Below are positions 9,067 through 17,267 of a DNA stretch of 64,000 bases, piece after piece. The translations under genes and the position numbers were made by a program. Location of the stretch: assembly GCA_022651385.1 (NCBI GenBank), contig JALCQR010000007.1, positions 111,978 through 175,977 of the forward strand, in the 5' to 3' direction. The stretch comes from Clostridia bacterium (GTDB taxonomy: Bacteria; Bacillota; Clostridia; Lachnospirales; Anaerotignaceae). The stretch's first letter is position 1, and every line of letters starts with the position of its first letter. Below the pieces are notes generated by a model that worked only from the letters and a program-made list of their open reading frames with translations, made no database searches and was not told where the DNA came from.

Positions 9067-9878
9067 ATGAAGTGCCTCCTTACCTTGTCATATGTCTCCG
9101 GATTGATTTCCTGATCAAACAGATGAATAGCTACCTCTTTTCCATGCTTCTTTGCAAGCTCTAAAAGCCTGTTCTGTGCAACCGTTAGCATACCGCCGGT
9201 ACCGCAAGCCCCATCCAAAATTGTAATGACCTTCCCGTCGTCAAAAATATCATCGCAGCCCTCGGCCAGCAGGATATTGACCATCGTCTTGATAATGTCA
9301 CGTCCGGTGTAGTGATCACCGGCCTCAGCATTTTCAGAGAACTTCCTGATCAGCTCCTCAAAGATGTATCCCATCTTCACATTGTCAATGGTACGCGGAT
9401 TCAGGTCGAGCTCCGAGAATGCCTTCACGACAGACAGGAGGCGATTATTCTTGTCCATCTTGTCGATCTGCTTACTGAAATCCAAACCCTTCTCTGCAGA
9501 CAGGAGAATCTCCTGCACGTTCGAGGAAAAGCCCTGAATATAAGACTTGAAATTGGCGGCAAGGTGATCAGAGTCATTGCACAGCTCCTCCAGCGTATAT
9601 TCGCTGGTGTTGTAGAACTGGAACCCTGACACACGGTACATAGCCTTTGCCGGAAAGCTCGGATTTGCCTTAAACTGCGCCACGACCTTATCCTTTGTCG
9701 GAGCCAAAGCGCACTCAAACCTGCGGATGATCGTCATAGGAATGATGACATCCTTATATTTATCGCTCTGGTATGTGCCTCTCAGCTTGTTGGCAATAGA
9801 CCAGATAAAGTTTACTTCTGTTGAAACATCGACCGGAGAATCATCCCACATCGCGTCGATTACTGTATTAGCTGCCAT
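9042..9878 (-). pseudogene. hsdM: truncated type I methyltransferase subunit HsdM
   Basis: The N-terminal HsdM domain (FIWSIANKLRG, IIPMTIIRRFECAL) and the start of the methylase core are intact, including the SAM-binding motif I DGACGTGGML near residue 230. The frame then reads DQEINPETYDKVRR and stops, whereas full HsdM proteins are about 500 residues and carry the catalytic NPPF motif some 60 residues later. That motif and the whole C-terminal half are missing, and no hsdS or hsdR is present. I chose the ATG at 9878 because AGG lies nine bases upstream; a GTG at 9893 is in frame. It follows hamB by about 65 bases. Methylation activity is not expected. Confidence 0.75.
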
Positions 9879-9942
9879 TTCTTTTTGCCTCACTTTGTCA
9901 TTTTTATAATCGTATCAAATTGCCTGTCCCTAAAACCGGACA

Positions 9943-12549
9943 TTATTCGTCGAATAGTTCAGGCATATTATTGTGTACTGTCTTTGCTTCATCACGAACA
10001 GATGCTCGCTCGCACTGCAGCAACGTTGGTAATACTTTCACACCTTCGTCTGTTCTGACAATGTACAAATCCTCATGCTTCTGTATATACGTCGCAGATT
10101 CTGGTGAGAAACCATTCTTCTGTAGCAAAATGCATATTTTATTTGTGGTTCCGTATTCCACATACTCATACCAGTCATTAGGTAAATAATCCCGATGATG
10201 GTATTTTTTGAGCTCTGTCGAAAACCTCATGAAATAGTTCGACAGCCGGAAAAGGATAATATCATTTACATTGTTGAGCGTATCCTCGATCACCTTATTT
10301 CTGTGTTCATCCCCGTCGTCAAACGGCTTTGATTCTCCATCTATGTATATGTTCTTCCCTTGCTTATACGAAATAGCCTGGTCGATCATATACTTGATTC
10401 CATTCCCGGTAAGCCACTGAGTCAGCAAGGTCGCGTAAAATCTAAGATTAGAATGCTTCCCGTCTTTATTAACGCGTCCCAACGTACTGCTCTCGTAGGT
10501 CTCCCAGTCGAACGCATCACAAAGTCCTTCGAGGAATTGAAGCGTAGGCTGAAACCCAACATAGCCATATATATTGACTTTCGGGTAATCAAGTCCGGCT
10601 TCGATAGCTGCAACGACTCTGTCCACCTGATCCACAGACACATTGATGTCGTCATCCGGCTCATTTTTCCTACCGGTGAACATTTCCTTTATCAGAACTG
10701 GGTCATTAGCAGTCATCTTTGATTCAAATTCCCGGCGCACCCTACCTCGACGATCAAGCATAATTTCACGAAGCAGAATATTGGCGGCCTTCCGCATCAG
10801 AGAAAACTGTTCTATTGTTTGATCACTGAGCTTCTCGAGCTTTGTTTTCCCTTTTCGTAAACACTCGAGAACATATTCCTTTTCTTTATCGCTGATAGAA
10901 ACAATGGATAGTGTCTGCGGCTCCACGTCCTTTTTCAACAATGTCACGTAGTTTTCTGGCTTTGTCTTGTCATCATCTGCCAAGCAAACAAGAAATACAT
11001 TCCCGTACAGGGTATATTGGATTCTTCCCACACGTCCAATCAGGTTCCGGAACTCAACTGCTGACATTGGATAAGAACCGTTTTTATGGTCGGTAATAAA
11101 CAGATTGTCAGCCGGAAGATTCACGCCCTCCAGCAATGTACTCGTACAAAAGATTGTATGAATACCACCGTCACGTTTCCTGAACAGTTCTTCTATTCGG
11201 AGCCTAATACTTGTAGGCAGATACCCAACATGGTAAGCGACACCTTTTTCAACTGTGTCAGCAAGGAAATAATCCTCGTGTACCTGCTCTCGGATCTCTG
11301 CCGCCAGAGCAATTAAGTCCTTGTCTTTCAGCGGTTGCAGAGTATCAGCGTATTTCCGAGCGAAGCTCACGACTTTGGCCTTTGCATTACAATAAACCAG
11401 ATTTTTCTTTCCTTCACCCAATTCAGAAATGAACGACCGGAAATCCCGATCATGTCCAAATGAATGTATTGAATGAAGCTCCTGTGTAAGGCCGTTGTAG
11501 TACCCAAGTTTTTGTTCCTGTAAATCAATCAGGAACTTTTCCTGACTGACCGGCGTGAACAAGGATGTCATCTCCGACCTCTCTCCCTGAATTCCACTTG
11601 GAATCAGCTCTAGATAAATATCCGGATTAGGGATATGAGGAGATGCAAATATAACATGTGGACGGAGCTCTGACCGATTCAAAATACCAACAACCTGATA
11701 ATAGAAAGCACTGCGGCCTTCTTTATCTGAAATATTCTGCGCCTCATCAACAAATAAATACTGAATTGGAATATCCTTAAAACCGATCAGCTGATACAGC
11801 ATTCGTTCAGGAGTCATTACAAATACATATTTATGTTCATTCTTTTCCTGAAGAATAGTTGCACCAGCAGAAGTGATTATTCTGTAATCATTCTCTCGGA
11901 GAAGGTCACCAAGATTATCTGCCATCTCCTTGGAAACCTCATTTATCAACGCCTTTGTAGGCACAAGGATTGCAAAATTGCAATCCGGACTCTTCTTGAT
12001 ACGCTCTCTAATGAATGTCCTCATCACGAAGGACTTACCCATAGAAGTCGGGCCAGAATAGCTGAAATAGCTATCCTTGGTCATATGGTCGTATACAGTC
12101 TTTTGAGATTTTAGGAAATAGCTATTATCCTCCGATGGTATCCGCAGATAATCTCTGTTAATTTCATCAGACAAGCGATCAAAAATATTACCTTCTTTAA
12201 AGCCAGGAACACTATGCTGTAAGCCGAGGTAATTGCTCGCGCTTGACAGAACGGAACCCATCACATATTGAATGTCTTCATTCCCCGGATTCAATAAGTC
12301 TAAAAGCGTTATGATTTCCTGTGCCAAAGAGCGATGCTGCTCCGACTGCTCTGTGTTCACGGACTTCGAGAGCAAATCTGCAAATCTCAAAGCATCCTCT
12401 ATCGGTACGTCCTTCGGTTCGATATCATCTATTTTGAATAAGCGAAGGAAATCGTTATGTAACAGTGCATCATAAATCTCATTTAGGTATTCATTCTTTT
12501 CAATGCCGTCAAATATAGCATGTCCAAGAGTGCTGGTGACGTCGTTCAT
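9943..12549 (-). CDS. hamB: HamB, Hachiman anti-phage helicase
   Basis: An 868-residue superfamily 2 helicase: Walker A SGPTSMGKS (165-173), motif Ia VPTKALINEV, Walker B DEAQ (268-271), motif V STLLEGVNLPA and motif VI LIGRVGR in the second RecA domain, in the Ski2-like arrangement. Its ATG directly abuts the stop of the upstream DUF1837 gene (TAAATG), so the two are co-translated. DUF1837 plus such a helicase defines the Hachiman defence system, in which HamB scans DNA and holds the HamA nuclease inactive until damaged or phage DNA is met. The N-terminal 160 residues before the ATPase are helical and family-specific. Assignment rests on the pair rather than on the helicase alone. Confidence 0.88.
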   Translation of the reverse strand: MNDVTSTLGHAIFDGIEKNEYLNEIYDALLHNDFLRLFKIDDIEPKDVPIEDALRFADLLSKSVNTEQSEQHRSLAQEIITLLDLLNPGNEDIQYVMGSVLSSASNYLGLQHSVPGFKEGNIFDRLSDEINRDYLRIPSEDNSYFLKSQKTVYDHMTKDSYFSYSGPTSMGKSFVMRTFIRERIKKSPDCNFAILVPTKALINEVSKEMADNLGDLLRENDYRIITSAGATILQEKNEHKYVFVMTPERMLYQLIGFKDIPIQYLFVDEAQNISDKEGRSAFYYQVVGILNRSELRPHVIFASPHIPNPDIYLELIPSGIQGERSEMTSLFTPVSQEKFLIDLQEQKLGYYNGLTQELHSIHSFGHDRDFRSFISELGEGKKNLVYCNAKAKVVSFARKYADTLQPLKDKDLIALAAEIREQVHEDYFLADTVEKGVAYHVGYLPTSIRLRIEELFRKRDGGIHTIFCTSTLLEGVNLPADNLFITDHKNGSYPMSAVEFRNLIGRVGRIQYTLYGNVFLVCLADDDKTKPENYVTLLKKDVEPQTLSIVSISDKEKEYVLECLRKGKTKLEKLSDQTIEQFSLMRKAANILLREIMLDRRGRVRREFESKMTANDPVLIKEMFTGRKNEPDDDINVSVDQVDRVVAAIEAGLDYPKVNIYGYVGFQPTLQFLEGLCDAFDWETYESSTLGRVNKDGKHSNLRFYATLLTQWLTGNGIKYMIDQAISYKQGKNIYIDGESKPFDDGDEHRNKVIEDTLNNVNDIILFRLSNYFMRFSTELKKYHHRDYLPNDWYEYVEYGTTNKICILLQKNGFSPESATYIQKHEDLYIVRTDEGVKVLPTLLQCERASVRDEAKTVHNNMPELFDE

Positions 12550-14013
12550 TTAATCCACACCTCCCAGCAGCAACTCGTCCATTATTTGTTTTTTGTCTAC
12601 CTCTGCATTATTAAATGGCAGGAAGTAGAAATAATAAGAATGCATGCCGAGTTTGAGGTCGGAGACCTTCTTCTCTATATAAGGAATAGCAGCCTTAATA
12701 TCTGCTTCCATTTTTTGCATACATTCAGCACGGAAGGCATCATTGTCCTCCGCTTCAACATCTATCGAATAGCCGATAAAAACACCGAATGCCATATCCG
12801 GTGCTGCCGGTCTTGTTTTGCTCGGAACCAGAATCTGGCGTAGGCGCTCGGTAGTATCAGCATCATAGGTATGATTAAACAAAGTGCTGTCAACCATCTG
12901 CCGTTCTCGCACACGCCTGTTTTTTATTGCTGCAATAATCTCAAAAGCACTATCAATCGCCTTTGTAATCTTCCCGCTTATACGCGAAGTACCAAAAACC
13001 AATTGATAGCTAATCTCGCCATTGATCTTCCTTTTGAGGAGATGAACACAGTCGCTTTTACTGCTGAATTGGCTGGCTGCAGTGCTTATTTCTACCTTGC
13101 TGAGTAGTTTAGGTGCATGCAATCCTTCTTCGAGAAAAGTAAACAGCAGCATCTCACCGAGTTCATTTCCGGTGCCTTTCTCGTCAGGCTTGCCATTGCT
13201 TTTCATCAAACGCAGAGCCTTTGCACCCATGCTCCTGACTTTTTTCTTATCTTCAAACTCTTTCATCTGAGTCCGAGAATAGACATACATTCCGACGCTA
13301 TCAAAGAGGTACTCATTCAGCGCCATATAATCAAATGCAGAGTCTGAAATATCTAAATAGTAGAGATTCAGGCCGCTCTTATTTTTCAAATCCAGATCAT
13401 CGTCACTTTGAACTTTGCGAAAAACGGCATCAAATCCACTGTCCTTTAATGTCCGATCAAGTTCAACGGGTTCAATGATGCTATCTGCTTCCAGCCTTAT
13501 TGATTCCCGCTCTGCCTCAAAACCTTCTACAAAGGCTTTGTCTATAAGGTCAATAGTAGCCTTGCCATCCTTGTTCTCTACAGATATGACCGTATAGAGA
13601 AAAATGTTAGCAAGAAAATCTGAAGGATCAAAACAGGCCGCCGACGCCAAAGCTGCACGACTCATTTTCCCAATTTCAGCGTCCGGTTCAGTTACACATG
13701 ACAAAGCAATACTCCGCAAAGCAAGGACTCCAAGCGGAAGCTTATCGGCATCAAGCAACGGAAGCACGTATTTCATCATTCCTTTAGACACCTTGGCAAG
13801 AGAAATCAGCTTAGCCGGTTCCACTATGTTTTCTGGTGAAAGATTATAATCACAAGAAAGCAGATGGCTGACCGTACCGTCATCCGCCTCTAATATGTTC
13901 CCATAGTACTCATCAATTGTTTTTGCTACTGCTCCGCAGAGGGTCTTGTTATAGACTTTCGGCTTTGAGCAGAATTTCAAAATTTTGATAAACGCTGCAA
14001 AACATAACGTCAC
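12550..14013 (-). CDS. hamA: HamA (DUF1837), Hachiman effector with long N-terminal extension
   Basis: About 487 residues if started at GTG 14013, which has AGGGAGG nine bases upstream; an ATG at 14046 adds 11 residues but lacks a ribosome site and overlaps the xre gene. The C-terminal half is DUF1837: GNELGEMLLFTFLEE (about 281-295), LHAPKLLSKVEIS, then SDCVHLLKR (about 320-328) and QLVFGTSRISGK (about 337-348). In characterised HamA the last block carries a catalytic E-x-K pair (GESK-like); here the same place reads T-S-R, so nuclease activity may be altered. The first roughly 220 residues are an extra helical region absent from short HamA proteins. Directly coupled to hamB. Confidence 0.85.
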   Translation of the reverse strand: MTLCFAAFIKILKFCSKPKVYNKTLCGAVAKTIDEYYGNILEADDGTVSHLLSCDYNLSPENIVEPAKLISLAKVSKGMMKYVLPLLDADKLPLGVLALRSIALSCVTEPDAEIGKMSRAALASAACFDPSDFLANIFLYTVISVENKDGKATIDLIDKAFVEGFEAERESIRLEADSIIEPVELDRTLKDSGFDAVFRKVQSDDDLDLKNKSGLNLYYLDISDSAFDYMALNEYLFDSVGMYVYSRTQMKEFEDKKKVRSMGAKALRLMKSNGKPDEKGTGNELGEMLLFTFLEEGLHAPKLLSKVEISTAASQFSSKSDCVHLLKRKINGEISYQLVFGTSRISGKITKAIDSAFEIIAAIKNRRVRERQMVDSTLFNHTYDADTTERLRQILVPSKTRPAAPDMAFGVFIGYSIDVEAEDNDAFRAECMQKMEADIKAAIPYIEKKVSDLKLGMHSYYFYFLPFNNAEVDKKQIMDELLLGGVD

Positions 14014-14035
14014 AGACAAGCGCCTCCCTTCGCAG

Positions 14036-14245
14036 TTATTGTTCATCTTTTACGTAATCGACAATATCTCCAATGTTGCAATCCATCTCAGCACATATTC
14101 TCCCAAGGACATCCATGCTTACCGATTCGCCTCTTCCCATTTTTGCAATTGTGGAAGAGGTGATCTTTGTTTTTGCCATAAGATCCTTTTTGAGCATGCC
14201 CTTGTCTATTAATAGTTTCCATAGCTTGTTGTAGCTGTAGCTCAT
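14036..14245 (-). CDS. small XRE-family HTH regulator of the Hachiman operon
   Basis: A 69-residue protein, essentially one Cro/CI-type helix-turn-helix: KLLIDKGMLKKDLMAKTKITSSTIAKMGRGESVSMDVLGRIC, followed by ICAEMDCNIGDIVDY, as in YozG-type regulators. Start taken at ATG 14245, which has AGGAGGAG seven bases upstream; a longer reading to 14278 lacks a site. It ends inside the region just before hamA and is evidently the first gene of xre-hamA-hamB. It may autoregulate through the inverted repeat at 14291-14309 and could also face the divergent phage early genes. Confidence 0.85.
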   Translation of the reverse strand: MSYSYNKLWKLLIDKGMLKKDLMAKTKITSSTIAKMGRGESVSMDVLGRICAEMDCNIGDIVDYVKDEQ

Positions 14246-14290
14246 GTTTACTCCTCCTGAGAACACACTTTCAGACAAAAATGTACGCCT

Positions 14291-14309
14291 AAATAGTCAA
14301 ACTATATTT
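14291..14309. promoter_or_regulatory. candidate XRE operator between defence and early phage operons
   Basis: AAATAGT-CAA-ACTATATTT is an imperfect palindrome 45 bases upstream of the xre start, overlapping a minus-strand TATACT that could be its -10 element. Its position between divergent units fits an operator; binding is inferred. Confidence 0.4.
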
Positions 14310-14572
14310 AAGTATATCACAGAAATATGAATTTTTCCACCCTGCCTTTGAGTTTTCCACAGTTGAACTTGGAGAAGTCAAAGGTGGGATTTTTATTATC
14401 TGCCTTCCAAGTCAAGTACAAGTTTTCTACAAGTTGGCTCCATGTAGATACAAGTCCGTTTTTCCTAAAATCTAAGTAGGCTGATAAATCCGCTGGCCAC
14501 GGATTTTCCAGTGAAGCCTGAAATGACCACCAGCACCTACTGGAAAGGGAGCTGCGAGGAAGGAGGCAAAGT
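14310..14572. other. non-coding control region of the phage early operon
   Basis: No gene is supported here. Two DnaA-box-like TTTTCCAC sequences occur at about 14334 and 14352. AATCCG/CGGATT (14487-14505) forms a short hairpin followed by U, and TTTCCAGT (14505-14512) pairs with ACTGGAAA (14539-14546), just before the ribosome site of the next gene. These may control entry into the early operon. Confidence 0.35.
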
Positions 14573-14767
14573 ATGACAACCATTGAAAAAGACAGCTATA
14601 TCACGAGCATCGAAGAATCAGCGTCTATTATCAGCTCCCAAGTCGGATCGGCTGTAGTTGACGGAGTATTCCAGCGATTCGGCGCTCACTGCGTCGAAGA
14701 CCTGAATCCGAGTGATCTGCCGGACGTATTCAGCGAATTATACGCCATCGAGGCGGATCTCAGATAA
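14573..14767 (+). CDS. small phage early protein, unknown function
   Basis: A 64-residue acidic protein with GGAAGGAGG seven bases before the ATG. It has no recognisable domain; the sequence (SYITSIEESASIISSQVGSAVVDGVF) looks helical. It is the first gene on the plus strand after the divergent control region and precedes a structured leader and the sigma-like gene, so it is probably an early regulator or anti-host peptide. No function is assigned. Confidence 0.65.
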   Translation: MTTIEKDSYITSIEESASIISSQVGSAVVDGVFQRFGAHCVEDLNPSDLPDVFSELYAIEADLR

Positions 14768-14989
14768 AGGTCACATTGCCCTGAGCAAGGCGTAAAAAGG
14801 CTCACCGCTACGGACGTTCACCCGGCATGCAGAGTGGCTCGAGCAGAAGTAACGGTCACAAGTAAATAAACCAACCTACGAGCGTGGTTGGCCATCAAAA
14901 CGGATTAATTTCCCGTTCCGACAGGTCAACTACGCTCTTTTCAGCGAGACCTCCGGTTCGGGAACCACTCGAAACTTGGAGGTTTCGCC
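14768..14989 (+). promoter_or_regulatory. structured leader sequestering the ribosome site of the sigma-like gene
   Basis: GCGAGACCTCC (14944-14954) pairs with GGAGGTTTCGC (14978-14988), an 11-base stem that buries the GGAGG of the gene starting at 14990. An alternative small hairpin CGAAAC/GTTTCG (14970-14975, 14982-14987) would instead place that GGAGG mostly in its loop. Upstream are CCAACC/GGTTGG and AACGG/CCGTT hairpins (about 14870-14916) and a direct repeat of GGTCACA. The two folds are mutually exclusive, as expected for a translational switch. The trigger is unknown. Confidence 0.5.
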
Positions 14990-15511
14990 ATGAAAAACAA
15001 AGAAAACGATAGTAAAGCAAAGACCTATTTCATCTACATCCGCAGCACCGCTGAAAAGGTTCCGGTCACAAAGGAGCAGCACGATTCCTTCTATAGAGAA
15101 GCGTCCCGCATCCGTGACAAGGAGCAGAACCACGGCAGGTGTATGTGCCCTTACCGCTTCATCTGGACGTGTGATGGGAATTGCGTCGGCTGCGAGTATC
15201 ACGCGGCAGGTGACACCCTTTCTCTGGATGTACCTAACCCGGACGGCAACGGCAGCATGTACGATTACATTCCGGACGAGAATCCTTCTATGGAAGATGT
15301 AATTGCTGACCGCCAGCTCCTCGAGCAGCTCTTCGCTCGTCTCCGTGAACTTGATCCGGAAGCAGATATCATTATCCAGCTTTGGCAGGATCACCCGGAA
15401 GGCATCTCCGACAGAGCCATCGCAAGAGAACTCGGTCGTCCACAGAAGACCTTCGCGGATCAGATGAAAAAGTACCGTACTGATTTAAGAAGAATCAGAG
15501 ACGGGAAGTAA
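14990..15511 (+). CDS. phage sigma-70-like / HTH regulatory protein with Cys cluster
   Basis: A 173-residue protein. Residues about 48-68 hold five cysteines (CMC, then TCDGNCVGC) that could bind zinc. The C-terminal part has an acidic linker, a helix LLEQLFARLRELDPEADIII, and a helix-turn-helix GISDRAIARELGRPQKTFADQ like sigma region 4. Such proteins are common at the head of early operons in Clostridia phages and conjugative elements and are often annotated as sigma factors, although regions 2 and 3 are missing here. It likely redirects host RNA polymerase to phage promoters or acts as a DNA-binding regulator. Its translation appears controlled by the leader upstream. Confidence 0.65.
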   Translation: MKNKENDSKAKTYFIYIRSTAEKVPVTKEQHDSFYREASRIRDKEQNHGRCMCPYRFIWTCDGNCVGCEYHAAGDTLSLDVPNPDGNGSMYDYIPDENPSMEDVIADRQLLEQLFARLRELDPEADIIIQLWQDHPEGISDRAIARELGRPQKTFADQMKKYRTDLRRIRDGK

Positions 15512-15526
15512 TATCACATACCACGA

Positions 15527-15582
15527 ACCACCGCCCTTTCCGGTCACTGTCCCTCTCTCGGATGGTGGTCGGAAATTTTTTT
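15527..15582 (+). terminator. terminator-like hairpin after the sigma-like gene
   Basis: ACCACC (15527-15532) pairs with GGTGGT (15564-15569) around a GC-rich loop and is followed by a run of seven T at 15576. It lies 15 bases beyond the stop codon. Confidence 0.5.
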
Positions 15583-15588
15583 ATAAAA

Positions 15589-15634
15589 TCCTTCGCTCAA
15601 ATCGGCAGCTCATCTCCAGTGGAACTTGAAGGAC
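15589..15634 (+). repeat. CTCCAGTGGAA element, copy 1
   Basis: CGCTCAAATC, nine variable bases, then CATCTCCAGTGGAA. The same arrangement occurs at 20169 and 48204. In this copy the ends CCTTC and GAAGG can pair. It lies upstream of the small gene at 15670. Confidence 0.6.
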
Positions 15635-15669
15635 AGAGAGAAACGCCTTCAGAAAGCGAGGTGAACAGC

Positions 15670-15879
15670 ATGTACCGCAGTTACGCAGACACCGACGGCA
15701 ACGCCAACGAGGAGATCAAGCTTCTGAACTCCATCAGCTACGTATCCGCCCGACTGGCAAGAAACCTCTCAATTCTTGCCGCAACCAGCAAATCCGAGGA
15801 AGGAGGAAAAACAAATGTCAAAGATGGCAGATATGGCACAGACCATAGAAGACCTGCACAGAGCCGCTGCTGCTATTAA
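15670..15879 (+). CDS. small phage protein, unknown function
   Basis: A 69-codon frame starting MYRSYADTDGNANEEIK with GAGGTG eight bases upstream. The first 45 residues look like real protein with a helix (NSISYVSARLARNLSILAA). The last 20 overlap the next gene in another frame and are Arg/Cys-rich, so the true product may be only weakly constrained there. It sits in the early operon just after the repeat element. A shorter or absent gene is possible. Confidence 0.45.
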   Translation: MYRSYADTDGNANEEIKLLNSISYVSARLARNLSILAATSKSEEGGKTNVKDGRYGTDHRRPAQSRCCY

Positions 15880-16147
15880 CGACGCAGCCGACTGGCTGGC
15901 AAAGCAGTTTTCCGGTCAGGATGAATATAAGCAGCAGATTTCAAATAGTGCTGCTAAAAAGGAAGAAAAGCCGGAACTGAAGCTTGAGGATGTGAGACCG
16001 GTTCTCGCTAACCTCTCCCGCTCTGGTCATACCTCAGAGGTGCGTGCCCTGCTTAAGAAGTATGGTGCCGCAAAGCTCTCAGCCATAGACCCGGCAAATT
16101 ATGAAGCCATGTTGAAGGACGCGGAGGTAATTGGCAATGGCAGCTAA
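15815..16147 (+). CDS. hypothetical phage early protein
   Basis: A 110-residue protein with GAGGAAGGAGG before the chosen ATG; an upstream ATG at 15776 lacks a site. It is helical and charged, with an Ala-rich N-terminus (TIEDLHRAAAAINDAADWLAKQ) and a C-terminal half (VRPVLANLSRSGHTSEVRALLKKYGAAKLSAID) that recurs in DNA-metabolism operons of Clostridia phages, where it is annotated as an rRNA biogenesis or hypothetical protein. Its end overlaps the DUF2800 gene by 11 bases, so the two are translationally coupled. Probably a small partner of the replication or recombination proteins. Confidence 0.7.
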   Translation: MSKMADMAQTIEDLHRAAAAINDAADWLAKQFSGQDEYKQQISNSAAKKEEKPELKLEDVRPVLANLSRSGHTSEVRALLKKYGAAKLSAIDPANYEAMLKDAEVIGNGS

Positions 16148-17267
16148 AACACACGCGATCCTCTCTGCATCCAGCTCCGATAGGTGGCTGCACTGCCCGC
16201 CATCGGCAAGGCTCTGCGAAACCTACGAGGATAAAGGATCGGACTACGCTGCAGAAGGCACCGACGCCCACACCCTTGGCGAGTACAAGCTCAAGGCCGC
16301 GCTGGGACTGCCTGCAGAAGATCCGACCGAAAGCCTCACATGGTATTCCGAGGAGATGGACGACTGCACCAGCGGCTATGCGGAATATGTGCTGGAGCAG
16401 GTCAAGGCCGCCAAGGAAACCTGCGCTGATCCGATCGTCCTTATCGAGCAGCGTGTGGACTTCTCCCGCTGGGTAGAACAGGGCTTCGGAACCGCCGATT
16501 GCATCATCATCGCGGACGGCACGCTCCGGGTGATCGACTACAAGCACGGTCTTGGAGTGCTGGTATCCGCAGACGAGAATCCGCAAATGAAATGCTACGC
16601 CTTGGGCAGCTTGGAGCTTTTCGATGACATTTATGACATCGACACGGTCTCCATGACGATCTACCAGCCGCGACGCCAAAACGTCAGCACCTATGAGATC
16701 AGCAAGGACGACCTGTACCGCTGGGCGGATGAAGTTTTGAAGCCCACCGCAGAGCTGGCCTTTGCCGGAGACGGAAACTTCCTGTGCGGAGAATGGTGCG
16801 GCTTCTGCAAGGCTAAGAATGAGTGCCGTGCCAGAGCAGAAGCAAACCTGAAGCACGCGAAGCATGATTTCAAGCTCCCGCCACTGCTTACGGACACTGA
16901 GATCGAGGTCATCCTCGGCAAGGTAGACGAGCTGATCAGCTGGGCTTTCGACATCAAGGAATATGCCCTGCAGCAGGCTCTCTCCGGTAAGGAATGGGCA
17001 GGATTCAAGCTCGTCGAAGGCCGCAGCAATCGTAGATACAGCAACGAGGCCGCTGTCATTGACGCGGTCGAGAAAGCGGGCTTTGACCCGTATGAGAAGA
17101 AGCTGCTGGGCATCACCGCCATGCAGAAGCTCCTCGGCAAGTCCTGCTTTGATGAACTCCTGACGGCCTATATCGAAAAGCCGCAGGGCAAACCGACGCT
17201 TGTGCCGGAGAGCGATAAACGTCCGGCAATGAACAATGCAAAAACTGATTTTATGGAGGAAAATTAA
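16137..17267 (+). CDS. DUF2800 phage protein (PD-(D/E)XK/RecB-like nuclease fold)
   Basis: A 376-residue protein; the ATG at 16137 is preferred over a TTG at 16131 because GGAGGT lies eight bases before it. DUF2800 is recognised from HAILSASSSDRWLHCPPSARL, GTDAHTLGEYK, the FGTADCIIIADGTLRVIDYKHG core (D and K-type nuclease residues), and four cysteines in GEWCGFC...CRARA, as in RecB-family nucleases with iron-sulphur or zinc clusters. It likely acts with the following DUF2815 protein in phage recombination, comparable to an exonuclease plus annealing/SSB pair. Direct proof of nuclease activity in this family is limited. Confidence 0.85.
   Translation: MAAKTHAILSASSSDRWLHCPPSARLCETYEDKGSDYAAEGTDAHTLGEYKLKAALGLPAEDPTESLTWYSEEMDDCTSGYAEYVLEQVKAAKETCADPIVLIEQRVDFSRWVEQGFGTADCIIIADGTLRVIDYKHGLGVLVSADENPQMKCYALGSLELFDDIYDIDTVSMTIYQPRRQNVSTYEISKDDLYRWADEVLKPTAELAFAGDGNFLCGEWCGFCKAKNECRARAEANLKHAKHDFKLPPLLTDTEIEVILGKVDELISWAFDIKEYALQQALSGKEWAGFKLVEGRSNRRYSNEAAVIDAVEKAGFDPYEKKLLGITAMQKLLGKSCFDELLTAYIEKPQGKPTLVPESDKRPAMNNAKTDFMEEN

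Noticed and set aside
14317..14583. 88-codon minus-strand open frame in the early control region
   Set aside because: Starts inside the ribosome site of the plus-strand gene, Ser/Arg/Trp-rich, no supporting signal.
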